This document shows positions 53,989-62,987 of a DNA stretch of 64,000 nt, piece after piece. The translations under genes were made by a program, and so were the position numbers. A model generated the notes under the pieces. The model made no database searches. It saw nothing but the letters and a program-made list of their open reading frames with translations, and was not told the DNA's origin. How positions within the stretch are numbered: the first letter of the stretch is position 1; each line of letters begins with the position of its first letter. Location of the stretch: NCBI GenBank assembly GCA_903875045.1, contig CAIQUS010000017.1, positions 46,069 to 110,068 of the forward strand. The letters are read 5' to 3'. Origin of the DNA: an uncultured Bacteroidales bacterium (GTDB lineage Bacteria > Bacteroidota > Bacteroidia > Bacteroidales > FEN-979).

Positions 53989-54166
53989 GACCCCGGAGGG
54001 GTCATATATTGGCAGTATAAATGTCCCCACATGGCATTCACGACCCTGTAGGGGTCGAATTTTTGAATCAATGATAGATAGTCAAACATGGTTTGAAACG
54101 TTGTGTTGAACCGGAAATGGTTTCTGTGGTTTGATATGTTTTCATCATACGACCCCTACGGGGCCG
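53989..54166. repeat. Cluster of GACCCC-type palindromes
   Basis: Three palindromes of one family: 53989-54003 (GACCCC GGA GGGGTC), 54041-54057 (CGACCC TGTAG GGGTCG) and 54150-54166 (CGACCCC TAC GGGGCCG). A further hairpin, GCTCCGATGGAGC, lies at about 54203. They are in the 684-bp gap between the YCF48 gene and a membrane protein gene; with the octamer tract and the 109-bp repeat they account for most of it. No gene was recognised in the gap. Confidence 0.75.
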
Positions 54167-54350
54167 ATAAATCATATCGCTGTTGGGTTCTGCCAAAATT
54201 GCGCTCCGATGGAGCTCAGCGCTTACATTTATTGATATTTTTATGAAGAATGCCATCAGGAAATTCTTTTCTGCAGGTTAAAAGTGAGTTCATACGTTGA
54301 TTTCACCTTTTGAAAATCAAGATGGTTGGAGAAAGACCTAAGCTTGTTTG

Positions 54351-54911
54351 TTAATTTCCTGCTCTTTTTGAAATAATCAGCTTGATTCCGTAAACGGAAA
54401 ATAAGATTATCAAAATGGTGAAAGCTATAACCGCAGAGGAGCTTTTTGCGACCGAAAATACATTGGTGGTCTGTGTCAAAAGGTCTGAATTGGCAGGATA
54501 GTTACTCAATATTGTAATTATTCCAATGTTCTCAAAATAATCAAATAGTCCTGAAAAAAGTGGAATGAAACAGAGGTAGAATAAAAAGCTGTCTAACTTT
54601 TGTAGTTTATTCAAAATATATGCAAGAAGCAAACAATAGGTAATGCCAAAAAGGAGCGGATAGATCATATCCAATGGGATCTGGTTGAATAAATAAGCAT
54701 CTCTTCCCGCAGGACCTAAAGCACTTAGAAGAGCGTTGACATATTCAGAATTGTAACCTGTTGGCATCATATCCAATAATTTCATTCCTTCAGCAAAACT
54801 CATCACTTTCGGAATCGTGATTGTAAGCATAATTGCATAAATGACATTCGTCAAAATAAGGAGAAGTAAAATTTTCCTTCCGTTGATGTTTTTTTTAATC
54901 AGGTCTTTCAT
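54351..54911 (-). CDS. Integral membrane protein of unknown function
   Basis: A 186-residue protein with four predicted membrane segments at about 13-33, 80-100, 110-128 and 155-178. An extramembrane loop after the first segment contains MPTGYNSEYVNALLSALGPAG. The segment PLLFGITYCLLLAYIL and the acidic IPLFSGLFDYFENIGIITIL are striking, but I recognise no transporter or enzyme motif. It stands alone between repeat-rich gaps. Confidence 0.72.
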   Translation of the reverse strand: MKDLIKKNINGRKILLLLILTNVIYAIMLTITIPKVMSFAEGMKLLDMMPTGYNSEYVNALLSALGPAGRDAYLFNQIPLDMIYPLLFGITYCLLLAYILNKLQKLDSFLFYLCFIPLFSGLFDYFENIGIITILSNYPANSDLLTQTTNVFSVAKSSSAVIAFTILIILFSVYGIKLIISKRAGN

Positions 54912-54980
54912 TGTTTATTTGTCTGTTTATCATAGCACTGTGACTTGTTACAATGAGTGCAAACACTCTTCCAAACCCCT

Positions 54981-55019
54981 CCACTCGTCCACCTGCCCAC
55001 TCGCCCACCTGCTCACCTT
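54981..55019. repeat. Tandem octamer tract CCACCTGC over a stop codon
   Basis: Units CCACTCGT, CCACCTGC, CCACTCGC, CCACCTGC. The TGA stop of the alpha/beta hydrolase gene (55013-55015 on the minus strand) lies inside the last unit. Confidence 0.82.
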
Positions 55020-56455
55020 CCCACATTCTTCATCAACCATTTCCCAATCAGTTCAAGCGCTGCCGGAGAGATGGTCTCTTCTATTTTGGCGTATTCTGTC
55101 GGGCTGCCGGTCGTTGCTGTCTGGAAAAGATGATTCAGCCCGGGAAGTTCCTCGATGACATACGTTGAGTTTCCTCCGAAGATCAGCCCTTTTTCAATGG
55201 CTTCCAGGTTCTCTTTCGGCGGAACCTGGAGGTCAAGGCTGCCGTTGATGGCCAGCAACGGGCATGTTACCTTCGAAATATACTCTTCGGGGTTGAGCGT
55301 GAGGAAGCAGCGGAACCAGGGCGAGGTAAGGCTTTCAACCTGGGCGTTTATCTCAGCCTCCGACATCGGATGGTAGCTTGTGTCTTTTACATTCTTTTTG
55401 TCAAAATCCGCAATGAGCCGTTTGATCTTCTGGCCTGCGATGTTGTTATCCTGAATTTTTTTCAATACGGAATAGATATCCCTGCTGAGTTTGTTGTTTA
55501 CCTTGATACTGTTGACATCTGCGCCCTCAGCCTTGGAGATCAGGGCTGACTGCAGCAGCAGGATTTGTTCGCCGGTGATACCGGGCCCGGCCATCAGCAC
55601 AATATAAGCAACATCTTTCGATCGTGAGGCCACGATCGGTGCGATGATGCCACCTTCGCTATGACCGATCAAACCGATTTTTGTTGAATCGATGCCCTGT
55701 TGCTTCTTCAGAAAATCGAGTATGGCTTCTGCGTCGGATGCAAAATCGAGTGTGGTGGCAGTTTTGAACTCCCCGGTCGACTTTGCCACACCCCGGTCGT
55801 CATACCGCAGCACGGCAAATCCCTGGCGGGTCAGATAATCGGCGAGCAACAGGAAAGGTTTGTGCCCGAGTAATTCCTCATCACGGTTTTGTGGTCCTGA
55901 GCCTGTAATGAGAATGGCTGCCGGATATTGCCCTGCCTTTTCCGGGATGGTGAGGGTGCCCGCTAATTCTACTCCTGCTGCCGGATTCGGGATGGTGACC
56001 TCTGTTGATTTGTACGGGAAAGGTGGTTTCGGTTCCTGCGGACGGTTCATCGTGATTCTCGTTGCCTGTCGTTCAAGGGTGAGCGGCAATGCCATGCCGC
56101 CCTGTTTCCAGGTTCCGGAGATGGAGTTTACCCCTTCATTGATTTTCCCGCTGAATTTTCCACCGATTGCTTTCGAGGAAACGAATATGGAGTCGTTTGC
56201 CAACCTGACCTTACTGGTAGGCAAATCCTTCGCTCCCTGGTCGGGGCTGTCGAATGTGACAACCATGCTGTCGGCTGCATTGAACGAAATATTCATCACC
56301 AACTTTAGCTGTGTGCTTTGAACATTCAGTGTTCCGGCCCAGCTTCCTGCAAGCTTTTTTATCGTTGAATCATCCTGGGCATGGATTACAACTGGCAATA
56401 TCCACATAATCATCAGGATCAGACAATATCGGTGGGAAAAATACTTTCTTTTCAT
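55013..56455 (-). CDS. Secreted alpha/beta hydrolase with N-terminal beta domain
   Basis: A 480-residue protein. Signal peptide about 1-27 (CLILMIMWILPVVIHAQ). Residues 30-130 form a beta-rich domain (LAGSWAGTLNVQSTQLKL, ISGTWKQGG). The hydrolase domain follows, with the oxyanion region ITGSGPQNRDEELLGHKPF, RYDDRGVAKSTG, the nucleophile S266 in GLIGHSEGG, and a C-terminal histidine in LPGLNHLFQT. This is the serine-aminopeptidase / S9-like layout common in Bacteroidetes; probably an esterase or peptidase, substrate unknown. The last codon and stop fall within an octamer repeat. Confidence 0.87.
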   Translation of the reverse strand: MKRKYFSHRYCLILMIMWILPVVIHAQDDSTIKKLAGSWAGTLNVQSTQLKLVMNISFNAADSMVVTFDSPDQGAKDLPTSKVRLANDSIFVSSKAIGGKFSGKINEGVNSISGTWKQGGMALPLTLERQATRITMNRPQEPKPPFPYKSTEVTIPNPAAGVELAGTLTIPEKAGQYPAAILITGSGPQNRDEELLGHKPFLLLADYLTRQGFAVLRYDDRGVAKSTGEFKTATTLDFASDAEAILDFLKKQQGIDSTKIGLIGHSEGGIIAPIVASRSKDVAYIVLMAGPGITGEQILLLQSALISKAEGADVNSIKVNNKLSRDIYSVLKKIQDNNIAGQKIKRLIADFDKKNVKDTSYHPMSEAEINAQVESLTSPWFRCFLTLNPEEYISKVTCPLLAINGSLDLQVPPKENLEAIEKGLIFGGNSTYVIEELPGLNHLFQTATTGSPTEYAKIEETISPAALELIGKWLMKNVGR

Positions 56456-56583
56456 CGGAATAGATTTGAATAATTAACGAACAAAGTAACAAAGAAATTA
56501 TAGAAAACCAATGTTCTGTGATGGCTGATCTCTGGAAAGATGAACATTTATCATCGGAGAATTGTTTGATGTGAAATTTTTTC

Positions 56584-56591
56584 TATTTTTG
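56584..56591 (+). promoter_or_regulatory. -7 box (TATTTTTG) of the sulfur and threonine operon
   Basis: Plus-strand TATTTTTG, a TAnnTTTG match, with ATTG 19 bp upstream as a weak -33 element. It gives a leader of about 40 nt ending in AAAGGAG, eight bases before the ATG at 56633. That good Shine-Dalgarno match is unusual for a Bacteroidetes gene. Confidence 0.5.
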
Positions 56592-56632
56592 ATACACAAT
56601 TCATTCATTCACTCATAACAAAGGAGACTCTT

Positions 56633-57868
56633 ATGCCAAACCGCGGATTTAACACCAAAGCCATTCATGCCGGGAAGACAGAATTTCACCCTGATTCGAT
56701 GTCAGTCCCCATCTATCAATCGGTAGCTTATCCTTATCTCGATGCCCAGGAGGCCGCTGCTATTTTCTCCGGGGAGAAACCCGGTTTTACTTATGGACGG
56801 TGGGATAATCCAACCGTTCAGGTGTTTGAAAACCGCATGGCCGCGCTTGAAAACACCGAAGGGGCCATCGCTGCTGCTTCCGGTATGTCGGCGATTTTTC
56901 TGTTAGCGCACCATTTGCTGAACCCGGGTGATGATGTGGTCTCTTCCAACAGGGTTTACGGGGGTACCTTCGGATTGTTCAATGTTGGCCTGCCCAAGAT
57001 GGGGGCAAAGGTTCACTGGGTTACAAATCCTGAATCCATAGATGCCTGGGCTGCTGCGATCACCCCGAATACAAAATTTCTGTTTGTTGAAAGCCCCAGT
57101 AATCCCTCCCTTTTCATAGCCGATATTCCTGCTCTTGCTGCTTTGGCGAAATCGATGAACCTGCCGCTGGTGGTCGACAACACCATTACCACACCCGCTT
57201 TGCAACAACCGGTATTGCTTGGTGCCGATGTTGTTGTACATTCAACCACCAAATACATCTGCGGGAATGCCACAAGTTTAGGCGGCATCGTTTGCGGATC
57301 AAAAGCACTTGTCGAAGGCATCCGCCAGAGCAGTCTCCGGTACCTTGGCCCGGCGATGGCCCCGTTCAATGCATGGCTGAGCCTCAATGGCCTTGAAACA
57401 CTGTCTCTCCGGATGGAACGGCATTGCCATAATGCCATGGTCGTTGCTTCATATCTTGAAACACATCCGAAGGTGAACCATGTAAACTACCCGGGATTAA
57501 CCTCCAATCCATACCATAAAATGATTGCACCGCAAATGAAAGGGTGCAGTTCGCTGATGTCGTTTGAATTGAATGGAACCTATGAGCAGGCAACCCGGTT
57601 TATTGACAGCCTCAGGGTGATGACACATGCCACGCACCTGGGAACCTGCCGGTCGATTGTAACGCATCCTGCATCCACTACGCATTCGGCGATGGGTGAG
57701 GCGGAAATGCGCAAAGCCGGGATCTCTCCATCCATGATCAGGTTTTCGATCGGTATCGAAGATGAAAAAGATTTAATCGATGATCTCGCGCAGGCATTCG
57801 AAAAAATTGACAGCGAACCCAGGGTGAAAGAAGATTATAAGACAGGCAAGTATCCTCAGGCATACTGA
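56633..57868 (+). CDS. Cys/Met-metabolism PLP enzyme (transsulfuration type)
   Basis: A 411-residue cytoplasmic enzyme of the cystathionine gamma-synthase superfamily. N-terminus GFNTKAIHAGKTEFHPDSMS, active-site region TYGRWDNPTVQVFENRMA, AASGMSA, D182 pairing with the PLP ring, and PLP lysine K207 in VVHSTTKYICGN. The C-terminal HPASTTHS and SPSMIRFSIGIED fit methionine gamma-lyase or O-acetylhomoserine sulfhydrylase types; sequence alone does not separate them. Two bases separate it from thrC, so both draw on activated homoserine or handle its products. Confidence 0.88.
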   Translation: MPNRGFNTKAIHAGKTEFHPDSMSVPIYQSVAYPYLDAQEAAAIFSGEKPGFTYGRWDNPTVQVFENRMAALENTEGAIAAASGMSAIFLLAHHLLNPGDDVVSSNRVYGGTFGLFNVGLPKMGAKVHWVTNPESIDAWAAAITPNTKFLFVESPSNPSLFIADIPALAALAKSMNLPLVVDNTITTPALQQPVLLGADVVVHSTTKYICGNATSLGGIVCGSKALVEGIRQSSLRYLGPAMAPFNAWLSLNGLETLSLRMERHCHNAMVVASYLETHPKVNHVNYPGLTSNPYHKMIAPQMKGCSSLMSFELNGTYEQATRFIDSLRVMTHATHLGTCRSIVTHPASTTHSAMGEAEMRKAGISPSMIRFSIGIEDEKDLIDDLAQAFEKIDSEPRVKEDYKTGKYPQAY

Positions 57869-57870
57869 TT

Positions 57871-59241
57871 ATGGAACAACCACTGCTTTATTACTCCACT
57901 AACCTGAAAGCTGAAGCGGTCCCGTTCAATCAGGCTTTGCTGACAGGTCAGGCACCGGACCGTGGGCTTTATCTGCCACAGTCAATTCCGCAAATATCTC
58001 AGGATAATATTTTTCAATATTCAGGGCTGCCATATCATGAGATAGCCTTTGATGTGATTTACAGGTTTTTAAACGGGGTAATCGCCGAAGATGAATTGCG
58101 TGCACTTGTAAAGGATGCATATAATTATCCGGTGCCCCTTGAAAAGGTGTACGACCGCAAATATATCATGCGCCTCGATCAGGGGCCTACTGCTTCCTTC
58201 AAGGATTTTGCCGCACGCATGATGGGCCGCCTGATGCAGTATTACCTGAAGAAAAGCGGGAAGAAACTCCTGATCCTTACAGCAACATCTGGGGATACCG
58301 GCAGTGCAGTGGCCAGTGCCTTTTACGGGCTGGACAATATTCAGGTGGTGGTTTTGTTTCCCAGGATGGAGGTGACCGATCGTCAGCGCAAGCAGATGAC
58401 CACCATGGGAAAAAATGTTCATGTTCTTGCACTCGATGCCAAATTCGATGATTGCCAGTGGCTGGTAAAGCAGGCATTTTCAGATCCCGACCTGCAGCAA
58501 CTTGACCTTTCCTCTGCCAACTCAATCAACATCGGAAGGCTGATCCCGCAAATCGTTTACTATTTCTACGCCTTCTCACAACTGAGGTTGGAGAATCATC
58601 CCGAGCGGATCATTTTCTCCGTTCCTTCCGGAAATTTTGGTGATATGATGGGGGGGATTTTTGCCATGAAGATGGGGTTGCCGGTCAAAAAGTTCATTAT
58701 CGCCACCAATGAGAATGATGAATTTCCAGCTTATCTTTCCTCTGGAAAATATGAAAAAATCGAACCATCCAGAAATTGCATATCCAGCGCCATGAATGTC
58801 GGGCACCCGAGCAACCTGGCCCGTTTGGTTGCACTTTATGGCGGGATGATGGATGAAAAAGGGACCATCCATCAACCGGCAGATCTGGAGCTTATGCGAA
58901 GAGAGATTTTTTCAGTGAGTATTTCCGACCAGCAAACCAGGGATGTCATGCGGAATGCGTACAAGGACTATCAGCTTATCCTCGAGCCACATGGAGCTGT
59001 GGGCTGGGCCGGGTTAGCCGCCTATCTTGACAGGAACCCATTGGATAACAAGGCTGAACAACTTTGTGTTTCACTGGAAACGGCACATCCTGCAAAATTC
59101 CCGGAGGAGATCATCCGGCTGACCGGTTTGGAACCACCGCTGCCAAAGAGTCTTGAAGGGCTGGAAGGCAAACCGGAATTTGTCACAGCCTTGCAATTGG
59201 ATTACCAGGATTTTAAGAAATTTCTCCTGGATACATTTTGA
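57871..59241 (+). CDS. thrC: Threonine synthase
   Basis: A 456-residue PLP enzyme converting O-phosphohomoserine to threonine. N-terminus LLYYSTNLKAEAVPFNQALL, GLPYHEIAFDVIYRFL, PLP lysine K111 in RLDQGPTASFKDFAARMMGR, the phosphate-binding ATSGDTGSAVASAFYG, and VPSGNFGDMMGGIFA. Length and motifs are those of the longer, E. coli-like class. Part of the same operon as the preceding transsulfuration-type enzyme; thrH follows after 30 bp. Confidence 0.95.
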   Translation: MEQPLLYYSTNLKAEAVPFNQALLTGQAPDRGLYLPQSIPQISQDNIFQYSGLPYHEIAFDVIYRFLNGVIAEDELRALVKDAYNYPVPLEKVYDRKYIMRLDQGPTASFKDFAARMMGRLMQYYLKKSGKKLLILTATSGDTGSAVASAFYGLDNIQVVVLFPRMEVTDRQRKQMTTMGKNVHVLALDAKFDDCQWLVKQAFSDPDLQQLDLSSANSINIGRLIPQIVYYFYAFSQLRLENHPERIIFSVPSGNFGDMMGGIFAMKMGLPVKKFIIATNENDEFPAYLSSGKYEKIEPSRNCISSAMNVGHPSNLARLVALYGGMMDEKGTIHQPADLELMRREIFSVSISDQQTRDVMRNAYKDYQLILEPHGAVGWAGLAAYLDRNPLDNKAEQLCVSLETAHPAKFPEEIIRLTGLEPPLPKSLEGLEGKPEFVTALQLDYQDFKKFLLDTF

Positions 59242-59271
59242 TTTTATCAGAAACTTTAAAAGTGAACCAGC

Positions 59272-59871
59272 ATGTATATATTATGTTCTGATCTCGAAGG
59301 CGTTTTTGTTCCGGAAGTCTGGATCAATGTGGCCGACAAAACCGGTATTAATGAATTGCGCAGGACCACACGTGATGAACCCGATTACAATCTGCTGATG
59401 CGGAGCCGGATGAAGATCCTTGATCAGCATGGGTTAAAGTTACATGACATACAGGAGGTTATCGCACAAATACGCCCCCTGCCCGGTGCAAAAGAGTTCA
59501 TTGAATGGGTAAAGGAGAGAACGCAGCTGATCGTGGTTTCAGATACATTCATTCAATTTGCTGATCCGCTCATGAAACAATTAGGTCGTCCGACGCTTTT
59601 CTGCCATACCCTGGTGATGGATGAAACCAATCGTATCATCGATTTCCGGCTTCGGCAGCCCGACCCGAAACGCCGGACGGTGGAGGCATTGCAGGGGCTT
59701 AAATACCAGGTTATTGCCATGGGCGATTCCTATAACGACATCAGTATGCTGAAGCAGGCTGATGTTGGTATTCTTTTCCGTCCGCCACAAAACGTGATCA
59801 ACGATTATCCTGAATTTCCGGTCATAACAGAATACGTAGATTTGATGAAACTCCTGGCCAACTATATCTGA
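59272..59871 (+). CDS. thrH: Phosphoserine phosphatase / homoserine phosphotransferase ThrH
   Basis: A 199-residue HAD-superfamily enzyme. The nucleophile motif is CSDLEGVFVPEVW (D7), with VVSDTFIQFADPLMKQLGRP in the middle and the acidic motif AMGDSYNDISMLKQADVG near 148. This exact pattern is ThrH, known from Pseudomonas to move phosphate from phosphoserine to homoserine, making the substrate of ThrC. Its position directly after thrC fits that role and would let the cell make threonine without a conventional ThrB kinase. No thrB is in the window. Confidence 0.92.
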   Translation: MYILCSDLEGVFVPEVWINVADKTGINELRRTTRDEPDYNLLMRSRMKILDQHGLKLHDIQEVIAQIRPLPGAKEFIEWVKERTQLIVVSDTFIQFADPLMKQLGRPTLFCHTLVMDETNRIIDFRLRQPDPKRRTVEALQGLKYQVIAMGDSYNDISMLKQADVGILFRPPQNVINDYPEFPVITEYVDLMKLLANYI

Positions 59872-59891
59872 ATCCCGCAATTGTAACCCCG

Positions 59892-59930
59892 CAATCGTAA
59901 ATCGTAAATCGTAAATCGTAAATCGTAAAT
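59892..59930. repeat. Tandem heptamer tract CGTAAAT reaching the SDR start codon
   Basis: About five units of CGTAAAT. The ATG at 59929 is formed by the last two bases of the final unit plus the next G. Confidence 0.9.
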
Positions 59931-60693
59931 GGAAATCTCCTTCCCCAACAAAATCGTCCTCGTCACCGGTGCCTCCCGCGGCATTGGAAGGGCTACTGCC
60001 CAATTGTTTGCCGGTTCGGGTGCAACAGTGATGGTTCATTATCATCAGAATAAGGCTGCCGCTGAAGAGGTTTTATCGGGTTTGCCTGGTCAAAACCATC
60101 GGATGGTCCAGGCTGATATGGGTCATCCCGGGGATATAAAAAAAATGGTGGATGAAATTATCGGGAGCCATGGCAGGATCGATATTCTGGTCAACAATGC
60201 AGGCATTTTTGAAGAGAGGGATATGACCGGGATTTCCATGGAGGCGTTTATGGATTACTGGGAACAAACCATCAGGGTGAACCTGACAGGGCCAACGCTG
60301 CTTTCAAATATGGTAGCCCGGGAAATGATGCGGACCGGCGGCGGTAAAATTGTAAATGTCACCTCGCGTGGAGCTTTCAGGGGTGAGCCCAATGCCTGGG
60401 CTTACGGGGCAAGCAAGGCCGGATTGAATTCCGTTGGTCAGAGTATGGCTAAAGCATTGGCCCCGCATAATATCCAGGTGTATACCATCGCCCCCGGATT
60501 TGTAGAGACCGATATGGCCTCAAAACATCTTACCGGGGAGAAGCGAAAAGAGATCGAAAGCCAAAGCCCGATGAACCGGGTGGCGCATCCCGCAGAAATT
60601 GCCAGGGCCATCATGATGCTGGCCTCAGATGGCACAGAATACATGACGGGCTGCATTCTTGATATGAACGGAGCATCGTATCTGAGAACCTAA
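59929..60693 (+). CDS. Short-chain dehydrogenase/reductase (FabG-like)
   Basis: A 254-residue NAD(P)H oxidoreductase. Cofactor loop TGASRGIG at 13-20, VNNAG at 88-92, and the catalytic triad S146 (VNVTSRGAF), Y159 and K163 (AWAYGASKAGLN). The C-terminus YMTGCILDMNGASY is typical of the classical SDR group near FabG. Substrate unknown; fatty-acid synthesis is possible but no fab genes are adjacent. The start codon is part of the upstream heptamer tract. Confidence 0.9.
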   Translation: MEISFPNKIVLVTGASRGIGRATAQLFAGSGATVMVHYHQNKAAAEEVLSGLPGQNHRMVQADMGHPGDIKKMVDEIIGSHGRIDILVNNAGIFEERDMTGISMEAFMDYWEQTIRVNLTGPTLLSNMVAREMMRTGGGKIVNVTSRGAFRGEPNAWAYGASKAGLNSVGQSMAKALAPHNIQVYTIAPGFVETDMASKHLTGEKRKEIESQSPMNRVAHPAEIARAIMMLASDGTEYMTGCILDMNGASYLRT

Positions 60694-60750
60694 TCTCTTC
60701 CGAGGAAAGAAAGGGATGAACCCTTTAGCCGTTATTCCACTTTCAATTTG

Positions 60751-60758
60751 TATTTTTG
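60751..60758 (+). promoter_or_regulatory. -7 box (TATTTTTG) ahead of the second transsulfuration gene
   Basis: Plus-strand TATTTTTG, a TAnnTTTG match, 79 bp upstream of the ATG at 60837, following TTTG at 60747. A leader of about 70 nt would include the heptamer tract at 60801. Confidence 0.42.
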
Positions 60759-60800
60759 TTGCGTGATGTCGAACGCGACTGACTGTTAATTTAAAAAATG

Positions 60801-60830
60801 CGAAATCTGAAATCTAAAATCTAAAACCTG
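60801..60830. repeat. Short heptamer tract GAAATCT/AAAATCT
   Basis: Four degenerate 7-mers related to GAAATCT, ending six bases before the ATG at 60837. Confidence 0.65.
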
Positions 60831-60836
60831 AAACTC

Positions 60837-62027
60837 ATGCAACCTGACCCCTCTACAAAAATCTTCGATCTGCTGCAATTCGGCGAATACGGCGACGTAA
60901 ACCCATCCGTTTGTGACTCTGCCACCTTCACCTTCATGCAGGCTAAAACCATGATGGATACCTTTCATGGTGAGGCTGAAGGATGTTTTCTTTATTCACG
61001 TCATTGGAATCCAAGCAATAAATATCTTGCCGATGCCCTTGCCGCCATGGAAGGAACTGAATCGGCCTGGGTTACAGCCTCCGGAATGGCTGCCATCACC
61101 TGTTCAATTCTGCAGATTTGCGACAGTGGCGACCATATCGTGTGCAGTCTGACAACCTACGGGGGCACCTTTGCTTTCCTGTTCAACTATGTCAAGAAAT
61201 TCAACATCGATGTCACCTTTGTGGATATCACAAACCTTAACCTGGTTCAACAGGCAATTCGCCCGAACACAAAGATGATCTACACCGAATCGATGACAAA
61301 TCCTTTGCTGCAGATTTCAGATATCCCGGCCCTGGCGCAGATAGCCAATGATCACCAAATCAAATTGGTGGTTGACAACACTTTTACCCCTATGATTATT
61401 GCTCCAATTAAATTGGGTGCCCATGTGGTGGTTTACAGCATGACCAAATTCATTAATGGTAAAAACGACTGTGTTGCCGGTGCCATTTGTGCTTCCAAGG
61501 AGTTCATCATGTCTTTATCCGATGTCAACTCCGGTACTGCCATGTTGCTGGGCCCTGCGCTGGATCCATTGCGTTCTTCCAGCATCTTGAAAAATCTGCA
61601 TACTTTGCATATCAGGATGAAGCAGCACAGCAAAAATGCCCTTTATCTGGCCGAAAAATTCAAGGAATATGGTTTGAAGATCATTTATCCAGGACTTCCG
61701 GGAAATAAAGGGTATAAGAAACTGACAGAGATGATGAACCCCGAATTTGGATATGGTGGGCTGATAGCCATCGACATGGTCACTGCAGAAAGGGCCGCCA
61801 GGCTTATGGAGATGATGGAAAAGGCCGGTGTAGGCTACTTGGCAGTCAGCCTGGGCTATTTCAAAACGCTTTTCAGCAATTCCGGTAAAAGTACCTCCTC
61901 TGAGGTTCCTGAAGAAATACAGCGTGAAATGGGGTTGTCGGAAGGACTTGTCCGGTTTTCGGTTGGCCTCGACAACGACATCGAAAACTCGTGGCAGAAA
62001 ATCAAGGGCTGCCTTGATCAAATTTAA
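60837..62027 (+). CDS. Cys/Met-metabolism PLP enzyme, second transsulfuration-type enzyme
   Basis: A 396-residue enzyme of the same superfamily as the product at 56633-57868 but clearly divergent. YSRHWNPSNKYLADALAAME near 53, ASGMAAI at 81-87, LTTYGGTFAFL, D180 for the PLP ring, and PLP lysine K204 in VVVYSMTKFINGKND. The segment KLTEMMNPEFGYGGLIAIDM and the serine-rich SNSGKSTSSEVPEEIQREMG follow. Cystathionine gamma-lyase, methionine gamma-lyase and related activities are all possible. Six bases separate it from the following hydrolase gene. Confidence 0.85.
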   Translation: MQPDPSTKIFDLLQFGEYGDVNPSVCDSATFTFMQAKTMMDTFHGEAEGCFLYSRHWNPSNKYLADALAAMEGTESAWVTASGMAAITCSILQICDSGDHIVCSLTTYGGTFAFLFNYVKKFNIDVTFVDITNLNLVQQAIRPNTKMIYTESMTNPLLQISDIPALAQIANDHQIKLVVDNTFTPMIIAPIKLGAHVVVYSMTKFINGKNDCVAGAICASKEFIMSLSDVNSGTAMLLGPALDPLRSSSILKNLHTLHIRMKQHSKNALYLAEKFKEYGLKIIYPGLPGNKGYKKLTEMMNPEFGYGGLIAIDMVTAERAARLMEMMEKAGVGYLAVSLGYFKTLFSNSGKSTSSEVPEEIQREMGLSEGLVRFSVGLDNDIENSWQKIKGCLDQI

Positions 62028-62033
62028 TTCCTG

Positions 62034-62981
62034 ATGGAACTTGACCCAAAGGCAAAGGCGTTGCTGACTGCGATTGCTGTTGCAGGAGAACCCGACATCA
62101 GCATAATCCCGCTGGATGTTGCCCGAGAACAGGTGGAAAAAGGATACGCACGCATGAGGATCCCGGTAAAACCGGTTGGTTCGGTACAAGATATTTCAAT
62201 CCCGAATGCAGAGGGTGAGATCCCGGTAAGGATTTACACCCCGGAAGGCGAAGGCCCCTTTCCGGTCATTGTATTTTTTCATGGTGGCGGATGGGTGTTT
62301 TTTCATCTGGATGCGTACGATCCCATTTGTACACATCTCTGCTCGGCGACAGGTTACATCGTTGCTTCGGTCGATTACCGGCTCTCCCCGGAGTATAAAT
62401 TTCCGGCAGCTTCTGATGATTGTTTTATGGCAACGCATTGGATTATTGAATATTGCAAAAAAATAAATGGTGACCCGTCGAGGCTTTTCCTGGCTGGTGA
62501 CAGTGCGGGCGGAAACCTGGCAGCCGTCACAGCCATGCGGCTCCGTGATGCATCAGCAGGGGAGACCTTGCATACTAACGCGCAAATCAGGGGACAGATT
62601 CTGATTTATCCGGTTACCGACTATTATAAACCCGAAAAATCTTCATACACTGAGTTTGCCGAGGGCTATGGCCTGACAAAGGGTGCCATGAAGTGGTTCT
62701 GGGATAAATATCTCGAAAGTGAGACGGATGGCACCAACCCCCAAGCAGCACCTGTACTGGCCACTGATCTCACCGGGCTTCCGCCTGCCCTTGTAATCGT
62801 TTCAGGATATGATCCCCTTCGGGATGAGGGAATTGCATACGCAGAACGACTTCAGGAAGCTGGTGTTGAGGTAAAACTATCCGTTTATGGGGATATGATC
62901 CATGGATTTATAAGCTACCTTGGGATTCTTAAACAGGCAAAAACAGCCATTGATGAAATAGCCGGGTGGGTGAAGCAATAA
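62034..62981 (+). CDS. Alpha/beta hydrolase, hormone-sensitive-lipase family
   Basis: A 315-residue cytoplasmic hydrolase with the HSL-family (type IV esterase) motifs: HGGG at 83-86 for the oxyanion hole, nucleophile S157 in LAGDSAGGNLA, aspartate in GYDPLRDEGIAYAERL, and histidine in YGDMIHGFISY. All three catalytic residues are present. It acts on short-chain esters in known relatives. It shares a message with the PLP enzyme six bases upstream and ends 63 bp before a convergent gene. Confidence 0.92.
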   Translation: MELDPKAKALLTAIAVAGEPDISIIPLDVAREQVEKGYARMRIPVKPVGSVQDISIPNAEGEIPVRIYTPEGEGPFPVIVFFHGGGWVFFHLDAYDPICTHLCSATGYIVASVDYRLSPEYKFPAASDDCFMATHWIIEYCKKINGDPSRLFLAGDSAGGNLAAVTAMRLRDASAGETLHTNAQIRGQILIYPVTDYYKPEKSSYTEFAEGYGLTKGAMKWFWDKYLESETDGTNPQAAPVLATDLTGLPPALVIVSGYDPLRDEGIAYAERLQEAGVEVKLSVYGDMIHGFISYLGILKQAKTAIDEIAGWVKQ

Positions 62982-62987
62982 ATGAAA

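Noticed and set aside
54068..54256. 62-residue minus-strand frame in the palindrome cluster
   Set aside because: It is made of the palindromes themselves and has an odd composition; no support as a gene.
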